DNA of 64,000 bases from CF-167 sp963695195 (GTDB lineage: Bacteria > Chloroflexota > Limnocylindria > QHBO01), in assembly GCA_963695195.1 (NCBI GenBank), contig CAVOGE010000007.1, forward strand, positions 930,001 through 994,000, written 5' to 3'. Under the pieces are notes generated by a model. The model ran no database searches. It was not told the DNA's origin and saw nothing but the letters and a program-made list of their open reading frames with translations. Below are positions 8,150 through 16,752 of this stretch, piece by piece. Each line of letters opens with the position of its first letter. Within the stretch, counting starts at the first letter, position 1. The position numbers and the translations under genes were made by a program.

Positions 8150-9105
8150 GGCGCCAGCAGCGCGAGGGTGGCCATCCGGATGGGCACGCCGTTGCTCACC
8201 TGCGTGCCGATCAGGCTGCGTGGACCTGCGGCCAGGGCGGCCGTCACTTCCACGCCCTCGTTGGTGGGACCCGGATGCAGCAGCGGGGCGCCCGGCGCGG
8301 CAAGCCGCATGCGCTCTTCAGTGATGCCCCATCGCGCCGCGTACTCGCGGAGCGTCGGGACTCCACCCGCCGCCGCTCGCTCGAGCTGGATGCGGAGCGT
8401 CATGACCGCATCCACACCGGCCAACGCGTCCTCGAGGCGCTCGGCGACCTGTACGCCGGGCCAGCTCGCCAACGGGCCGACCCAGGCGGGTGGGCCGGCA
8501 AGCCGAACCGACGCACCAAGCATGGAGAGTGCATGCAGGTTCGAGCGCGCCACCCGCGAGTGCGCAACGTCGCCGACGATGGCGATCACCTTGCCCTCCA
8601 GCGTCCCGAGTGCCTCGCGCAGGGTGAGCGCATCGAGGAGTGCCTGGGTCGGGTGCGCGTGCGTTCCGTCCCCGGCGTTCACGATCCTTGCGCCCGTGCT
8701 GCGCGCCGCGAGATAGGGCGCGCCGCTCATCTCGTGACGCAGGACGATGATCGACACGCCGGTCCGCTCCAGGGTGCGCAGGGTGTCGGCCAGCGACTCG
8801 CCCTTCGTCACGCTGCTCGCCTCGATTGGCAGGTCAACCACCTCCGCGCCGAGTGCGGTGGCGGCCAGCTGGAAGCTCACCCGGGTGCGGGTCGAGGGCT
8901 CACAGAAGGCCAGTCCGACGATCTCCCCGGCGAGCAGGTGCGGCGTCGCCCGTCGGCTGCGCTGATCGCGAAGGTCGACGGCGAGGTCCAGGCAGCGCTC
9001 GATCTGGGCGCGCGACAGCTGGTCGACGTCGAGCAGGTGGCGATGGGGCCAGCGATCAGTCAACGGGGCAGCGGAGGGGGGCGCGCCGTCGGCGATGTCG
9101 AGCAT
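8146..9105 (-). CDS. pyrB: Aspartate carbamoyltransferase catalytic subunit
   Basis: The product is 319 aa. It joins carbamoyl phosphate and aspartate, the committed step of pyrimidine synthesis. The carbamoyl-phosphate loop S71-T-R-T-R is present, with HPTQALLD at 151-158, VGDVAHSRVARSN after it and a C-terminal HPGPTNEGVEV. No pyrI regulatory subunit is present, so control is probably through PyrR. ATG 9105 is preceded by AAGGAG (complement of 9117-9122). That Shine-Dalgarno lies immediately after a PyrR-type hairpin. Confidence 0.95.
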   Translation of the reverse strand: MLDIADGAPPSAAPLTDRWPHRHLLDVDQLSRAQIERCLDLAVDLRDQRSRRATPHLLAGEIVGLAFCEPSTRTRVSFQLAATALGAEVVDLPIEASSVTKGESLADTLRTLERTGVSIIVLRHEMSGAPYLAARSTGARIVNAGDGTHAHPTQALLDALTLREALGTLEGKVIAIVGDVAHSRVARSNLHALSMLGASVRLAGPPAWVGPLASWPGVQVAERLEDALAGVDAVMTLRIQLERAAAGGVPTLREYAARWGITEERMRLAAPGAPLLHPGPTNEGVEVTAALAAGPRSLIGTQVSNGVPIRMATLALLAP

Positions 9106-9125
9106 GGCTGAGGTGACTCCTTGGC

Positions 9126-9139
9126 GGCCTCGCAGGACC
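9126..9139 (-). promoter_or_regulatory. PyrR-binding RNA hairpin before pyrB
   Basis: On the transcribed strand the pyrR-pyrB spacer contains GGTCCTGCGAGGCC. This fits the known PyrR loop consensus UCCNGNGAGG exactly and can close a short GGUC/GGCC stem. The pyrB Shine-Dalgarno begins 3 bases after it. With only 69 bases between the genes and no terminator visible, PyrR-UMP binding would most simply hide the ribosome site, as described for actinobacterial PyrR, rather than act by attenuation. Confidence 0.7.
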
Positions 9140-9174
9140 GTCTTAAAGGGCTTGCGCGGAGTATAGCGCGGCGC

Positions 9175-9717
9175 TTACCCGGCCTCGGGACGGGTGATCA
9201 CCACCTCGTCGGCACCATCGGTCTCGACCAGCCGGACGTGCACGATCTCATCGCTCGCCGTCGGGAGGTTCTTGCCGACATGATCGGCGCGGATCGGCAG
9301 TTCGCGATGGCCGCGGTCGACGACCACCGCCAGGCGCACCGCCCGTGGTCGCCCATGGTCGGTCAGCGCATCCAGTGCGGCGCGCACCGTGCGCCCCGTA
9401 TAGAGGACGTCGTCAACCAGGACAACGGTTCTGCCGTCGGTCTCGGGCATCCCCTGGGTCTTGGTCACGATCGGCGCGTGAGCGATGCGGGTCAGATCGT
9501 CGCGGTAGAAGGTGATGTCCAGCGCCCCGACCGGCAGGCTCACGCCTTCGTGCTGCTCGATCAGCGCAGCCAGGCGGCGGGCCAGCGGGACTCCGCGGCT
9601 GCGCACCCCGACCAGGACCAGGTCATCGGTCCCGCCGTTGCCCTCGACGATCTCGTGGGCGATGCGGGTCAGCGCACGACGGAGCTCGTCGGCATCCAGG
9701 ATCTGTCGCTCGCTCAT
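9175..9717 (-). CDS. pyrR: Pyrimidine operon regulator PyrR / uracil phosphoribosyltransferase
   Basis: The product is 180 aa, the usual PyrR length. The PRPP loop TVVLVDDVLYTGRT covers 97-110, and GVRSRGVPLARRLA near 37-50 is the typical N-terminal motif. LDITFYRDD near 66-74 is also characteristic. PyrR binds UMP/UTP and represses pyr mRNA at a conserved hairpin; one such hairpin lies just downstream before pyrB. There are only 25 bases between this gene and the anti-sigma gene upstream, so its promoter may be shared with the sigma operon or lie inside that gene. Confidence 0.93.
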   Translation of the reverse strand: MSERQILDADELRRALTRIAHEIVEGNGGTDDLVLVGVRSRGVPLARRLAALIEQHEGVSLPVGALDITFYRDDLTRIAHAPIVTKTQGMPETDGRTVVLVDDVLYTGRTVRAALDALTDHGRPRAVRLAVVVDRGHRELPIRADHVGKNLPTASDEIVHVRLVETDGADEVVITRPEAG

Positions 9718-9742
9718 GGCTGAACGAGTCTAGCCCGATGCG

Positions 9743-11374
9743 TCAGCGACCGATGACCGCAGGGCCATTCCACGGGGTCGGATCGGTACCGCCGCCAAGT
9801 TCTGTTGCGTCGCCGCCATCGAGCGGGACGCGCAGCAGGTGCGAGGACGGCGGGTCGCCGATCCCCGCCGACGGGAGCCCGATCGTCACGATCACGTCGC
9901 CGCCGTCGGCGGTGAAGATCACGTCGACGATCCAGTCCTGCTCACTGACGGAGCCCGACAGATTGGAGAGCCGCGAGTTGACGGTCAGCAGGCCGGCGCC
10001 GATGCGTCCGATGTACACGCCCTGGGCGTCCGGGTAGGTGCCCTGGCCGCCCTGCGGCGTTCCGTTCCAGGCGCCTCCCCAGAACGCGACCAGGTCGCTG
10101 TCGGGTCCCCAGCCGAAGAGGCCCGCGGCGAAGGCGGCGCCGCCAGGGGTCGTCAGGTCGGCAAAGAGCTGCTCGGCCCCGATCCATGGCGAGGCCGGGC
10201 CGCTGGAGCGGAAGTCACCGGAGACGTACGGCATGCCGCCGCGGGAGAAGGACCACGCCCAGCCTCCCGGCTCGAGGGCCATCGTCCCGCGCCAGAAGAG
10301 GGCGCGGTTGCCGTCGGGGGACACGAGGGGCATGAACACGCCCTCGATCCGCTCGAGATCCGACGGGTCGGCGCCCAGCGGCACGGCCTCGCTCCACGGC
10401 GCCTCGCCGGCGTGGCTCACCAGCAGCGTCGGTGTCTCGCCCGCGAGGAAGGAGGCCGCGAAGGCGTCGCCGCTACCGGTGACGGGGTATTGCTCCACCG
10501 TCCTGGTATCGAATACCCAAACGTCGGTGGTCCGGTCGTCGCGATCGTTTGCCGGACAGCCGGAGGTCGGGCCAAGGTCGTCGGCGACCAGCGTGTACGC
10601 CAGGTACGAGCCATCCGGCGACCAGGACAGCCGGTCGGTGAACGGGGCCGCCAGGGAGCAGCCGAGATGGATCGTGCTGCCCTCGGCGGGGCGCAGCGCC
10701 CATACCTCGTTCGCGCCGCTCTCACCCTTCTGGGTGATGTACGCCACCCACTCGCCCGTGGGCGACAGCGCGGCGGACAGGATCGGTCCGGAGGGTGCCT
10801 GCGCCTCGACCGATGCACCGGTTGCGTCGTTGACGAAATACAGGCGCGGCTCGTTGAACGGTTCACCGACCAGCGACAGGTAGCCGACCTGACCGGGCCC
10901 GAGGCCCACCGCCCCGGCCGGGGTCTCCGCCGGCGAGCCGCTCGCCGACGGTTCACCGCTGGTGGACCGCTCCCCCGGCACCGTCGCGGATGCAGACGGC
11001 GTCGGCGAGCCGCTCTGCCCAACGGGCCCGAACGGCAGGTTAGTGATCACCAGCACCGCCAGCGCGGCGGCCGCCACGGTGGCGAGTGAGGCGCCGGCAG
11101 CCACCAGCCCACCACCGCGACGCCACCACGGGCGCGGCGCCTGGCGTCCCGCCTCGATCCCGGCGCGCACCCGCGCCGAAAGGTCGCGCGGTGGCAGAAC
11201 CTCACCCAGTCCCGCCACCAGCTCACGCTCGACCGTGAAGGCGTCCAGCGTTTCGCGGCAGCTCGCGCAGCCGGTCAGGTGGCGGTCGAGTTCAGCCCGT
11301 TCGGCGCGGGTCAGGTCGCCGGTCAGCGAGGCGCTGATCAGCTCGTCGGGGTGCGGTCCGCGTCGGGTGGTCAT
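9743..11374 (-). CDS. Anti-sigma factor: zinc finger, one membrane helix, extracytoplasmic beta-propeller-like domain
   Basis: The product is 543 aa. ATG 11374 overlaps the sigma factor stop (ATGA). The N-terminus has the zinc-binding anti-sigma signature H32-x3-C36-x2-C39 (HLTGCASC). A membrane helix covers about 89-111, then comes a Ser/Thr/Pro/Gly linker (about 116-155). The outer 390 residues have repeated strand motifs such as SPTGEWVAYI, SPDGSYLAYT, SPDGNRALFW and GPDSDLVAFW, as in TolB/WD40-like propellers. The model is a sensor: the zinc domain holds the ECF sigma factor inside the cell and the outer propeller detects a signal. The ligand is unknown. Confidence 0.85.
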   Translation of the reverse strand: MTTRRGPHPDELISASLTGDLTRAERAELDRHLTGCASCRETLDAFTVERELVAGLGEVLPPRDLSARVRAGIEAGRQAPRPWWRRGGGLVAAGASLATVAAAALAVLVITNLPFGPVGQSGSPTPSASATVPGERSTSGEPSASGSPAETPAGAVGLGPGQVGYLSLVGEPFNEPRLYFVNDATGASVEAQAPSGPILSAALSPTGEWVAYITQKGESGANEVWALRPAEGSTIHLGCSLAAPFTDRLSWSPDGSYLAYTLVADDLGPTSGCPANDRDDRTTDVWVFDTRTVEQYPVTGSGDAFAASFLAGETPTLLVSHAGEAPWSEAVPLGADPSDLERIEGVFMPLVSPDGNRALFWRGTMALEPGGWAWSFSRGGMPYVSGDFRSSGPASPWIGAEQLFADLTTPGGAAFAAGLFGWGPDSDLVAFWGGAWNGTPQGGQGTYPDAQGVYIGRIGAGLLTVNSRLSNLSGSVSEQDWIVDVIFTADGGDVIVTIGLPSAGIGDPPSSHLLRVPLDGGDATELGGGTDPTPWNGPAVIGR

Positions 11375-11934
11375 CGAGTGAATCCTTCTGCCGCCAGATG
11401 GCGGCGCATCTCTCCGCGGGCGCGACACAGGAGCGTGCGCACCGCGCCATGGCTCATGCCGAGCACTTCGCCGATCTGCTGGGCGCCCATCCCCTCCATG
11501 TCCGAGAGGAGGAGGCATTGGCGGTGATTCGCCTTCAGCCGCAGGAGCGCACGCTCAACGCGATCGTCGAGAACTCTCCCAACGACCTGTGCCTCGGGTC
11601 CGGGTCCGGGATCTGGGCGCCGGCTGTGCACGGACTCTTCGTCGCCCATCGGGACGAACCGGCGATGGCGGCGAATCTGGTCGATGGCGGTGTTGTTGGC
11701 GATCCGGTAGATCCAGGAGCGCGCCGCGGTAAGGTCGGTCAGGGTGTCGAGCTTGCGGTAGGCCTTGATGAAGGTCTCCTGTGCCACGTCGGCCGCGCGA
11801 TCCGGGTCGCCGACCATGCGCAGGGCGAAGGTGTAGATCGGTCCGGCGAACTCGGCATACAGGTGCTCGAAGTCGACCGACCGTCGGTCATGGAGGCTCA
11901 TCACCGTGAATCGCGGGCGAGCCGTGGGGAACAT
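11371..11934 (-). CDS. ECF RNA polymerase sigma factor
   Basis: The product is up to 187 aa. Region 2 includes FEHLYAEFAGPIYTFALRMVGD and DVAQETFIKAYRKLDTL. Region 4 includes LLLSDMEGMGAQQIGEVLGMSHGAVRTLL with the helix-turn-helix. The ATG at 11934 gives the longest form; MSLHDRR at 11901 is a possible later start and neither has a clear ribosome site. It is coupled to its zinc-finger anti-sigma by a 4-base overlap. The galT-like gene lies 37 bases upstream on the same strand. Target promoters cannot be read from the sequence. Confidence 0.9.
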   Translation of the reverse strand: MFPTARPRFTVMSLHDRRSVDFEHLYAEFAGPIYTFALRMVGDPDRAADVAQETFIKAYRKLDTLTDLTAARSWIYRIANNTAIDQIRRHRRFVPMGDEESVHSRRPDPGPGPEAQVVGRVLDDRVERALLRLKANHRQCLLLSDMEGMGAQQIGEVLGMSHGAVRTLLCRARGEMRRHLAAEGFTR

Positions 11935-11971
11935 GCCATCGCACCGGTTGACGCACGGGCACGGCCACCTG

Positions 11972-12986
11972 TTACAGGGCCTCGGCCGGGGTGCCGCCCC
12001 GGAGGTGTCGTCGCAACACCTCGGCCGCGTATTCGGGAGCCGCAGGGTTGACCGCCAGCGCCGTCGCTCGCTCCAGATCCGGCAATCACCCGAAGGCGCG
12101 GGTGCAGCTCCATGTGCCAGTGAAATGTCTGGTCGAGCCGCTCGCCGACGGGGGCGGTGTGCAGGAACAGGTTGTACGGCGGGTCACCCAGCGCGTCGAG
12201 CGCCCGCAGCGTGCGCTGCAGCGTTGCGGTCGTCGCCGCGATGTCGTCGTCGTCGAGCGCGGTGAAGTCGGCGGCGTGGGCCCGCGGCACGATCATCAGC
12301 TCAAATGCCGATCGGCTGGCCGCAGGCGCGAAGACGACGAAGCGCTCCTCGGCGAGCACGAGGCGCTCACCCGACTCCTCCTCGGCGTGGGCCAGGCTGC
12401 ACCACACGCAGTTGCGGCTCTTGATCACGTGGCGCGCTCCGCCCCCGATCTCCTCGGCCACCCAGTGGGGGACCTGCGGGAGGGCGTACAGCTCCATGTT
12501 CAGGTGGCTGCTGCGCGACCCCGCCTGCATCCCGTAGCTCTGCACCGCCTGCAGGTAGCGAGGCTCGTCGGCGGGGCGCTCCTCGGCGGCGAGCGCCCGC
12601 ATGGTGTCCCGCAACGAGCGCAGCAGGTTCACCGCCAGCCGCGGCGGTGCGTCGGCGAGACGCTCGTGGTGGCCGCGCGGCGCCACCAGGATCTCCCACG
12701 AGCCGCTCGCGGCTGCGGCCTGCGAGAGCGACAGCTGTCCGGTGCGCTCTTGGCCGGCGTCGATCCGGTGGAAGGCGTCGCTGCGCAGCGTCACCCGGCG
12801 AACGGTGGTCTCCTCGGTCGCGTCCGCTCCCGCGTCTTCCTCAGGCGCCGGGTCGTCGTCGCAGTGCCGGCAATGGGTCCCCTCGATGGGGGTGGCCTGC
12901 ATCGCAAAGGAGGCGTGTTCGAAGTTCCGATCGGTCACGACTGCCGACCACCACCCGGTCACCGGGTCGCGCCGCAGTTCGAACAC
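11972..12986 (-). pseudogene. galT: Galactose-1-phosphate uridylyltransferase family, frameshifted near the C-terminus
   Basis: The start is GTG 12986, overlapping the GNAT stop by one base. GalT features are HCRHC near residue 36, SWEILVAPRGHHERL, an SSHLNMELYALPQVP segment and a C-terminal FHWHMELHPRLRVIAG. Directly after VIAG (about 12076-12083) the frame loses homology. The natural tail, LERATALAVNPAAPEYAAEVLRRHL split over two segments, continues in another frame and ends with TAA at 11972-11974. The total span is a multiple of three plus one, so one extra base explains it. The canonical HPH nucleotidyl-transfer motif is changed (SSHLNMEL), so this may be a related nucleotidyltransferase rather than true GalT. 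Confidence 0.75.
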
Positions 12987-13594
12987 TAGGTCGAGATCTC
13001 CCAGGTCTTGGGCCGGGCCAGCGCCTCCCACTCCTCGCGGAGCAGGGCCATGCGGACGACGTCATGGAACTGCCCGTCGGCGAAGTGGGCGCGACGCAGG
13101 ACCCCCTCCGCGGTGAAGCCGGCCTTCTCGTACGAGCGCTGCGCTCGTCGGTTGGGCACGAAGACATCGAGTTCGATCCGCTCCAGGCGCAGCTGGCCGA
13201 AGCCGAAGTCGCACATCGTCTGCAGCGCCTCGGTACCGTAGCCGCGGTTCCACTCCCCCTTCTCGCCGATGCTGATCCCCCAGCTGGCGTTGCCATTCTC
13301 CAGGTCGAGGTGATGGAAGCCGCTCGTACCGATCGGACGCCCGTCCGCGACGAGGCAGATGACGAAGTGGTACGCCTCCTTGCCCTGACGCTCGAGCATG
13401 GCGGTGAACCACTGCTCCTCCATGGCCAGGCTGAAGGGCGCGCGCATCGACAGGTAGCGCGTCGTCTCGGCGTCGGCGAACCAGCGCACGAAGGCGGGCA
13501 GGTCCTCGCGCTCGGCCGGTCGGAGGTAGACCCGCTCGGCGCGGAGAACGGGCATCGGCGGCGTGTTGGGAGCGGACGATTCGGCGGTCGGCAT
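12986..13594 (-). CDS. GNAT-family N-acetyltransferase (RimJ/RimL type)
   Basis: The product is 202 aa when started at ATG 13594; MPVLRAERVYL at 13555 is an alternative. RimJ-like layout: YLRPAEREDLPAFVRWFAD, PIGTSGFHHLDLENG near 90-110, the acetyl-CoA loop GEWNRGYGTEALQTM, and NRRAQRSYEKAGFTAEGVLR. Such enzymes acetylate N-terminal or side-chain amines of ribosomal proteins, or small amines; the substrate is not evident. The stop overlaps the galT GTG by one base, so the two are coupled. It is the first gene of the long minus-strand run. Confidence 0.88.
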   Translation of the reverse strand: MPTAESSAPNTPPMPVLRAERVYLRPAEREDLPAFVRWFADAETTRYLSMRAPFSLAMEEQWFTAMLERQGKEAYHFVICLVADGRPIGTSGFHHLDLENGNASWGISIGEKGEWNRGYGTEALQTMCDFGFGQLRLERIELDVFVPNRRAQRSYEKAGFTAEGVLRRAHFADGQFHDVVRMALLREEWEALARPKTWEIST

Positions 13595-13650
13595 CGGTCC
13601 ACCGTTGCAGTAGGCTGAACGCTCCGCAGGATACAAGGAGATCTCGTCAC

Positions 13651-14100
13651 ATGGCTGCTGTCCGCACCGCCACCGTCACCTGGTCCGGGGACCTCGCGTC
13701 CGGAGCCGGATCCGTGAGCGCCGGGTCGTCGGATACGTTCACCGACCTGCCCGTCTCCTGGGCCTCGCGCACCGAACAGCCCGAAGGGCGCACCTCGCCG
13801 GAAGAGCTGCTCGCCGCTGCCCACGCCAGCTGCTACGCGATGGCCTTCTCGGGCGACCTCGGCAGGGCGGGAACGCCGCCGGAGCACCTCCACGTCTCCG
13901 CGGAAGTGACCTTCGAAAAGCTCGACACCGGCTGGACCGTCGTCGCCTCAACACTCACCGTTCTTGGGCATGTCCCCGGCTGCACCGAGGAGGCCTTCAA
14001 GCGCATCGCCGAGGGCGCCAAGGACGGCTGCCCGATCTCGCGTGCCCTTGCAGGGAACGTCGCTCTCTCCGTGCAGGCGACGCTCGAGACGCATGCCTGA
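13651..14100 (+). CDS. OsmC/Ohr-family peroxiredoxin-like protein
   Basis: The product is 149 aa. AAGGAG (13635-13640) lies 10 bases before the ATG. The two reactive cysteines of the family are C61 in HASCYAMAF and C127 in KDGCPISRAL, with the conserved Arg/Glu region TSPEELLAAAHA before the first. The N-terminal WSGDLASGAG resembles OsmC rather than Ohr. These enzymes reduce organic hydroperoxides with lipoylated or thiol partners in the cytoplasm. It is divergent from the GNAT run and overlaps the cyclase start by 8 bases. Confidence 0.9.
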   Translation: MAAVRTATVTWSGDLASGAGSVSAGSSDTFTDLPVSWASRTEQPEGRTSPEELLAAAHASCYAMAFSGDLGRAGTPPEHLHVSAEVTFEKLDTGWTVVASTLTVLGHVPGCTEEAFKRIAEGAKDGCPISRALAGNVALSVQATLETHA

Positions 14101-15799
14101 ACCGGAGAACCCTGTCTCGGAACCCAGCGCGCTCGCCGCGGTCGGCCGGGTGCTCGCGGCGGTCACCGGTGCTGAGTTCGCGTTACAGCCGGTGCTGGAC
14201 CGGGTCCTCACGGAGGCGGCCGCGCTGTGCCATGCAGAGATCGGCTTTGCGTTCCTGCTGGAGGGCGACCTGTTCCGCACAGTAGCCGGCGTGGGTGCTA
14301 CCGCCGAGCACTGGGACTACCAATTCGCCCACCCCTTCCCGGTGACCCGTGAGACGGTCGGAGGGCGCGTGGCGCTGACGGACGACGTGGTCCACATCGC
14401 CGATGTGCTGGCCGATGAGGAGTACAACTGGCCCGGGCAGGATGTCGGCGGCTACCGCACCCTGCTTGGCGTCCCGATCCACACCGATGCTGGCCTGATC
14501 GGCGCCTTCGGACTGGGTAGGACCACCGTTTCGCCGTTCTCCGAAGCCGAGATTGCGTTGGTCAGCATGTTCGCCGACCAGGCCGGGATCGCCATCCGCC
14601 TGACTCGCCTCTTGGCGGAGACCCACGAGGCGCTGGAGCGTGAAACCGCGGTCGGACAGGTGTTGCAGTCCATCAGCCGCTCTTCCTTCCGTCTCCAAGA
14701 TGTGCTCCAGACCGTCATCGACAACGCGACGCGTCTTTCGCATGCCGATGAAGGCAACATCGTGCGCGAGGAGAACGGCCGCTTCAGGATGGCGGCGTAC
14801 ACCGCCGGGGTACCGGCCGAGTTCCGCGCCATCATCGATCGGCAGGATTTCCGACCCGAGCGCGGGACGATCACCGGCCGGGTGCTGCTGGAGCGCGGGC
14901 CGGTCCAGATCGTCGACGTGCTGGCCGACGCGGAGTACGCCAATCCCGACGTTCAGCTGGCGTCCGGGTTCCGCACGCTGTTGGCCGTGCCGCTTCTCCG
15001 TGAGGGAAGCGTATTCGGCGTGCTGATCGTCTGGCGGCTCGAGGTTCGCCCGTTCACCGAAGCCGAGATCGGTCTGTTGCAGACGTTCGCCGACCAGGCG
15101 GCGATCGCCATCGCCAATGTGCGGCTCTTTCAGACCGTGGAGCGGCAGCGCACCGAGCTTGCCCGCTACGCTCCACAGGTGGCCGACCTGCTCACCTCGC
15201 CAGAGGGCGAGCAGCTGCTGGCCGGGCACCGGCGCGAGATCAGCGCCATGTTCTGCGACCTGCGCGGCTTCACGGCCTTCGTCGAGACGGCCGAGCCGGA
15301 GGAGATGCTCCGCGTGTTGCGGGAGTATCACGCCGCTGTTGGCGAGCTGTCGGTGGCGGCCGGGGGCACGGTCGAGCACTTCGCCGGCGACGGGCTGATG
15401 GTCTTCTTCAACGACCCTGCACCGGTGGCCGACCACCAGCTGGTCGCGGTGCGCGCCGCCTGCGACGTGCGCGATCGGTTTGCAGTGCTGGCCGCCGGGT
15501 GGAAGCGGCGCGGCACCGAACTGGGGATGGGGATTGGGATCGCGAGCGGATACGCCACGCTGGGCCGGATCGGTTTCGAGGGGCGCTACGACTACGGCGC
15601 CATGGGGCTGATCGTTAACCTGGCGTCTCGGTTATCCGATGTGGCCGCCGCCGGCGAGATCCTCATCAGCCAGCGCCACTTTGCGGTGGTCGAGGGGAGC
15701 GTCACCGCCGAGGAACGACCGCCAGTCTCGCTGAAGGGCTTTGGCCGACCCGTTCCGGTCTGGGCGGTGGCATCGGTCAGGGGAGGTAGCGACTCCTAG
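14093..15799 (+). CDS. GAF-GAF class III adenylate/guanylate cyclase
   Basis: The product is 568 aa. The ATG at 14093 overlaps the OsmC stop by 8 bases and avoids a basic low-complexity extension seen if started earlier. Two GAF domains (about 20-175 and 195-350) each contain a DVLADxEY motif (VHIADVLADEEYNWP, VQIVDVLADAEYANP), then a short helix leads to the catalytic domain (about 375-550). Catalytic features are FCDLRGFTAF with metal-binding Asp near 388, HFAGDGLMVFFND, GIGIASGYATLGRIG and NLASRLSDVA. It should make cAMP or cGMP in response to a small ligand bound by GAF. No membrane helix is present, so it is cytoplasmic. Confidence 0.9.
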   Translation: MPEPENPVSEPSALAAVGRVLAAVTGAEFALQPVLDRVLTEAAALCHAEIGFAFLLEGDLFRTVAGVGATAEHWDYQFAHPFPVTRETVGGRVALTDDVVHIADVLADEEYNWPGQDVGGYRTLLGVPIHTDAGLIGAFGLGRTTVSPFSEAEIALVSMFADQAGIAIRLTRLLAETHEALERETAVGQVLQSISRSSFRLQDVLQTVIDNATRLSHADEGNIVREENGRFRMAAYTAGVPAEFRAIIDRQDFRPERGTITGRVLLERGPVQIVDVLADAEYANPDVQLASGFRTLLAVPLLREGSVFGVLIVWRLEVRPFTEAEIGLLQTFADQAAIAIANVRLFQTVERQRTELARYAPQVADLLTSPEGEQLLAGHRREISAMFCDLRGFTAFVETAEPEEMLRVLREYHAAVGELSVAAGGTVEHFAGDGLMVFFNDPAPVADHQLVAVRAACDVRDRFAVLAAGWKRRGTELGMGIGIASGYATLGRIGFEGRYDYGAMGLIVNLASRLSDVAAAGEILISQRHFAVVEGSVTAEERPPVSLKGFGRPVPVWAVASVRGGSDS

Positions 15800-16452
15800 A
15801 CCACGATGATTCCGTTTGCGCCCGGTGCGTGGCCGGCGCGGAGGGCCGCCACGACGGCACGCGTCTGCAGCGGAAACGCGGCCCCCAGCGTAGGCGCCGC
15901 AACCGCCAGGGCGTCCCGGTTGGCCCGCGTGTCGGCCAGGACCAGGATCATGCGGTCCAGCCCCGCGTCCCGCTGCTTGAGGGCGGAGCGGCGAGTCGTT
16001 GCCTGGGCATCGGTCAGGCGGGTCTCCAGCTCGAATCCGATCCTCGTGTCGCCCACGAACGCGACAGCGTCGACCGCGCGCTGGTCGCCGGGCCCAGGCA
16101 TGGGCACCTCGGTCTGCCAGTTAGTAGCGGCACCGGGGGCCACTGCCGCGCGCAGACGCTGGAGGAGCCGAACGTGGGCCACGTCCCGGACCGGCGCCCC
16201 GCCCGGGAAGAGGCGCACCACCAGGTCCAACCCCACGATGGCAGCCACGGTCGCGAGCTCTCGTAGATTGGCATTCCCGACGCCCCGTTCGACGCGACTG
16301 ATGCGCGTCTGGGATATCCCTGACCGTCGGGCCACGATTCGCTGGTTGAGGCCGGCTGCATGCCGCCCCGCGCGCAGCGATGCCCCCACCTCGAGGGTCA
16401 GTCGCGCACCGCGTAGCTGTCCGCGCTGCGCCGGATCGTGACGAATCGGCAC
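15796..16452 (-). CDS. XRE-type helix-turn-helix protein with PD-(D/E)xK-like C-terminal domain
   Basis: The product is 218 aa. Residues 20-75 form an XRE HTH (LRAGRHAAGLNQRIVARRSGI, then SQTRISRVERG). The C-terminal half has AVDAVAFVGDTRIGFELETRL followed by a helix and RMILVLADTRANRDAL. The Asp and the ExE after a short strand, with the hydrophobic third strand, resemble the restriction-endonuclease-like core. The usual Lys is not clear, so nuclease activity is doubtful. Proteins of this plan are often unnamed regulators near mobile or defence loci; no such partner is next to it. It overlaps the cyclase stop by 4 bases, convergently. Confidence 0.6.
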   Translation of the reverse strand: MPIRHDPAQRGQLRGARLTLEVGASLRAGRHAAGLNQRIVARRSGISQTRISRVERGVGNANLRELATVAAIVGLDLVVRLFPGGAPVRDVAHVRLLQRLRAAVAPGAATNWQTEVPMPGPGDQRAVDAVAFVGDTRIGFELETRLTDAQATTRRSALKQRDAGLDRMILVLADTRANRDALAVAAPTLGAAFPLQTRAVVAALRAGHAPGANGIIVV

Positions 16453-16752
16453 AGGGGTGAGGCTCGCAGGTCGGTCCTTACCGACGAATTACGCGCGCAT
16501 CCCGCTGGCGCCGGTCATCCACGCCGGACGACACGCTCTGAGTCGCCGAGGAGGTCGTGCGACCGACGGTACCGCTCCGCCGGGCAGTCGGAGCGCCCTG
16601 GGACGCCAGGCGGATCAATAGGTGACTCAACGGGCTGCCCGCGGGCAGCCTCCACCCGACGGGTGGTCATTAGGACTCCGTGGCGACTCGGGCGGGAGGT
16701 GCGGCTGCCGCAGAATCCCCCGCGCCGCCCCCTGAGTCGAAGCCGAAGCCCC
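16453..16752. other. 300-base gene-free spacer
   Basis: I see no coding frame with a start site, no tRNA and no transposon end in this spacer between the divergent XRE gene and the end of pckA. Its only clear structure is a pair of hairpins at 16633-16666, listed separately. The promoter of the XRE gene must lie at its left end. Confidence 0.6.
16633..16666 (-). terminator. Two adjacent hairpins downstream of pckA
   Basis: An 18-base perfect palindrome, GGCTGCCCGCGGGCAGCC (16633-16650), is followed one base later by a second stem, CCACCC/GGGTGG with loop GAC (16652-16666). They lie about 87 bases after the pckA stop in the direction of its transcription. No T-run follows, so termination would be of the GC-hairpin type, or the pair could be an operator. 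The role is inferred from position only. Confidence 0.35.

Noticed and set aside
15796..16752. XRE gene plus empty spacer as part of a restriction or toxin-antitoxin system
   Set aside because: No methyltransferase, toxin or second small gene lies on either side.
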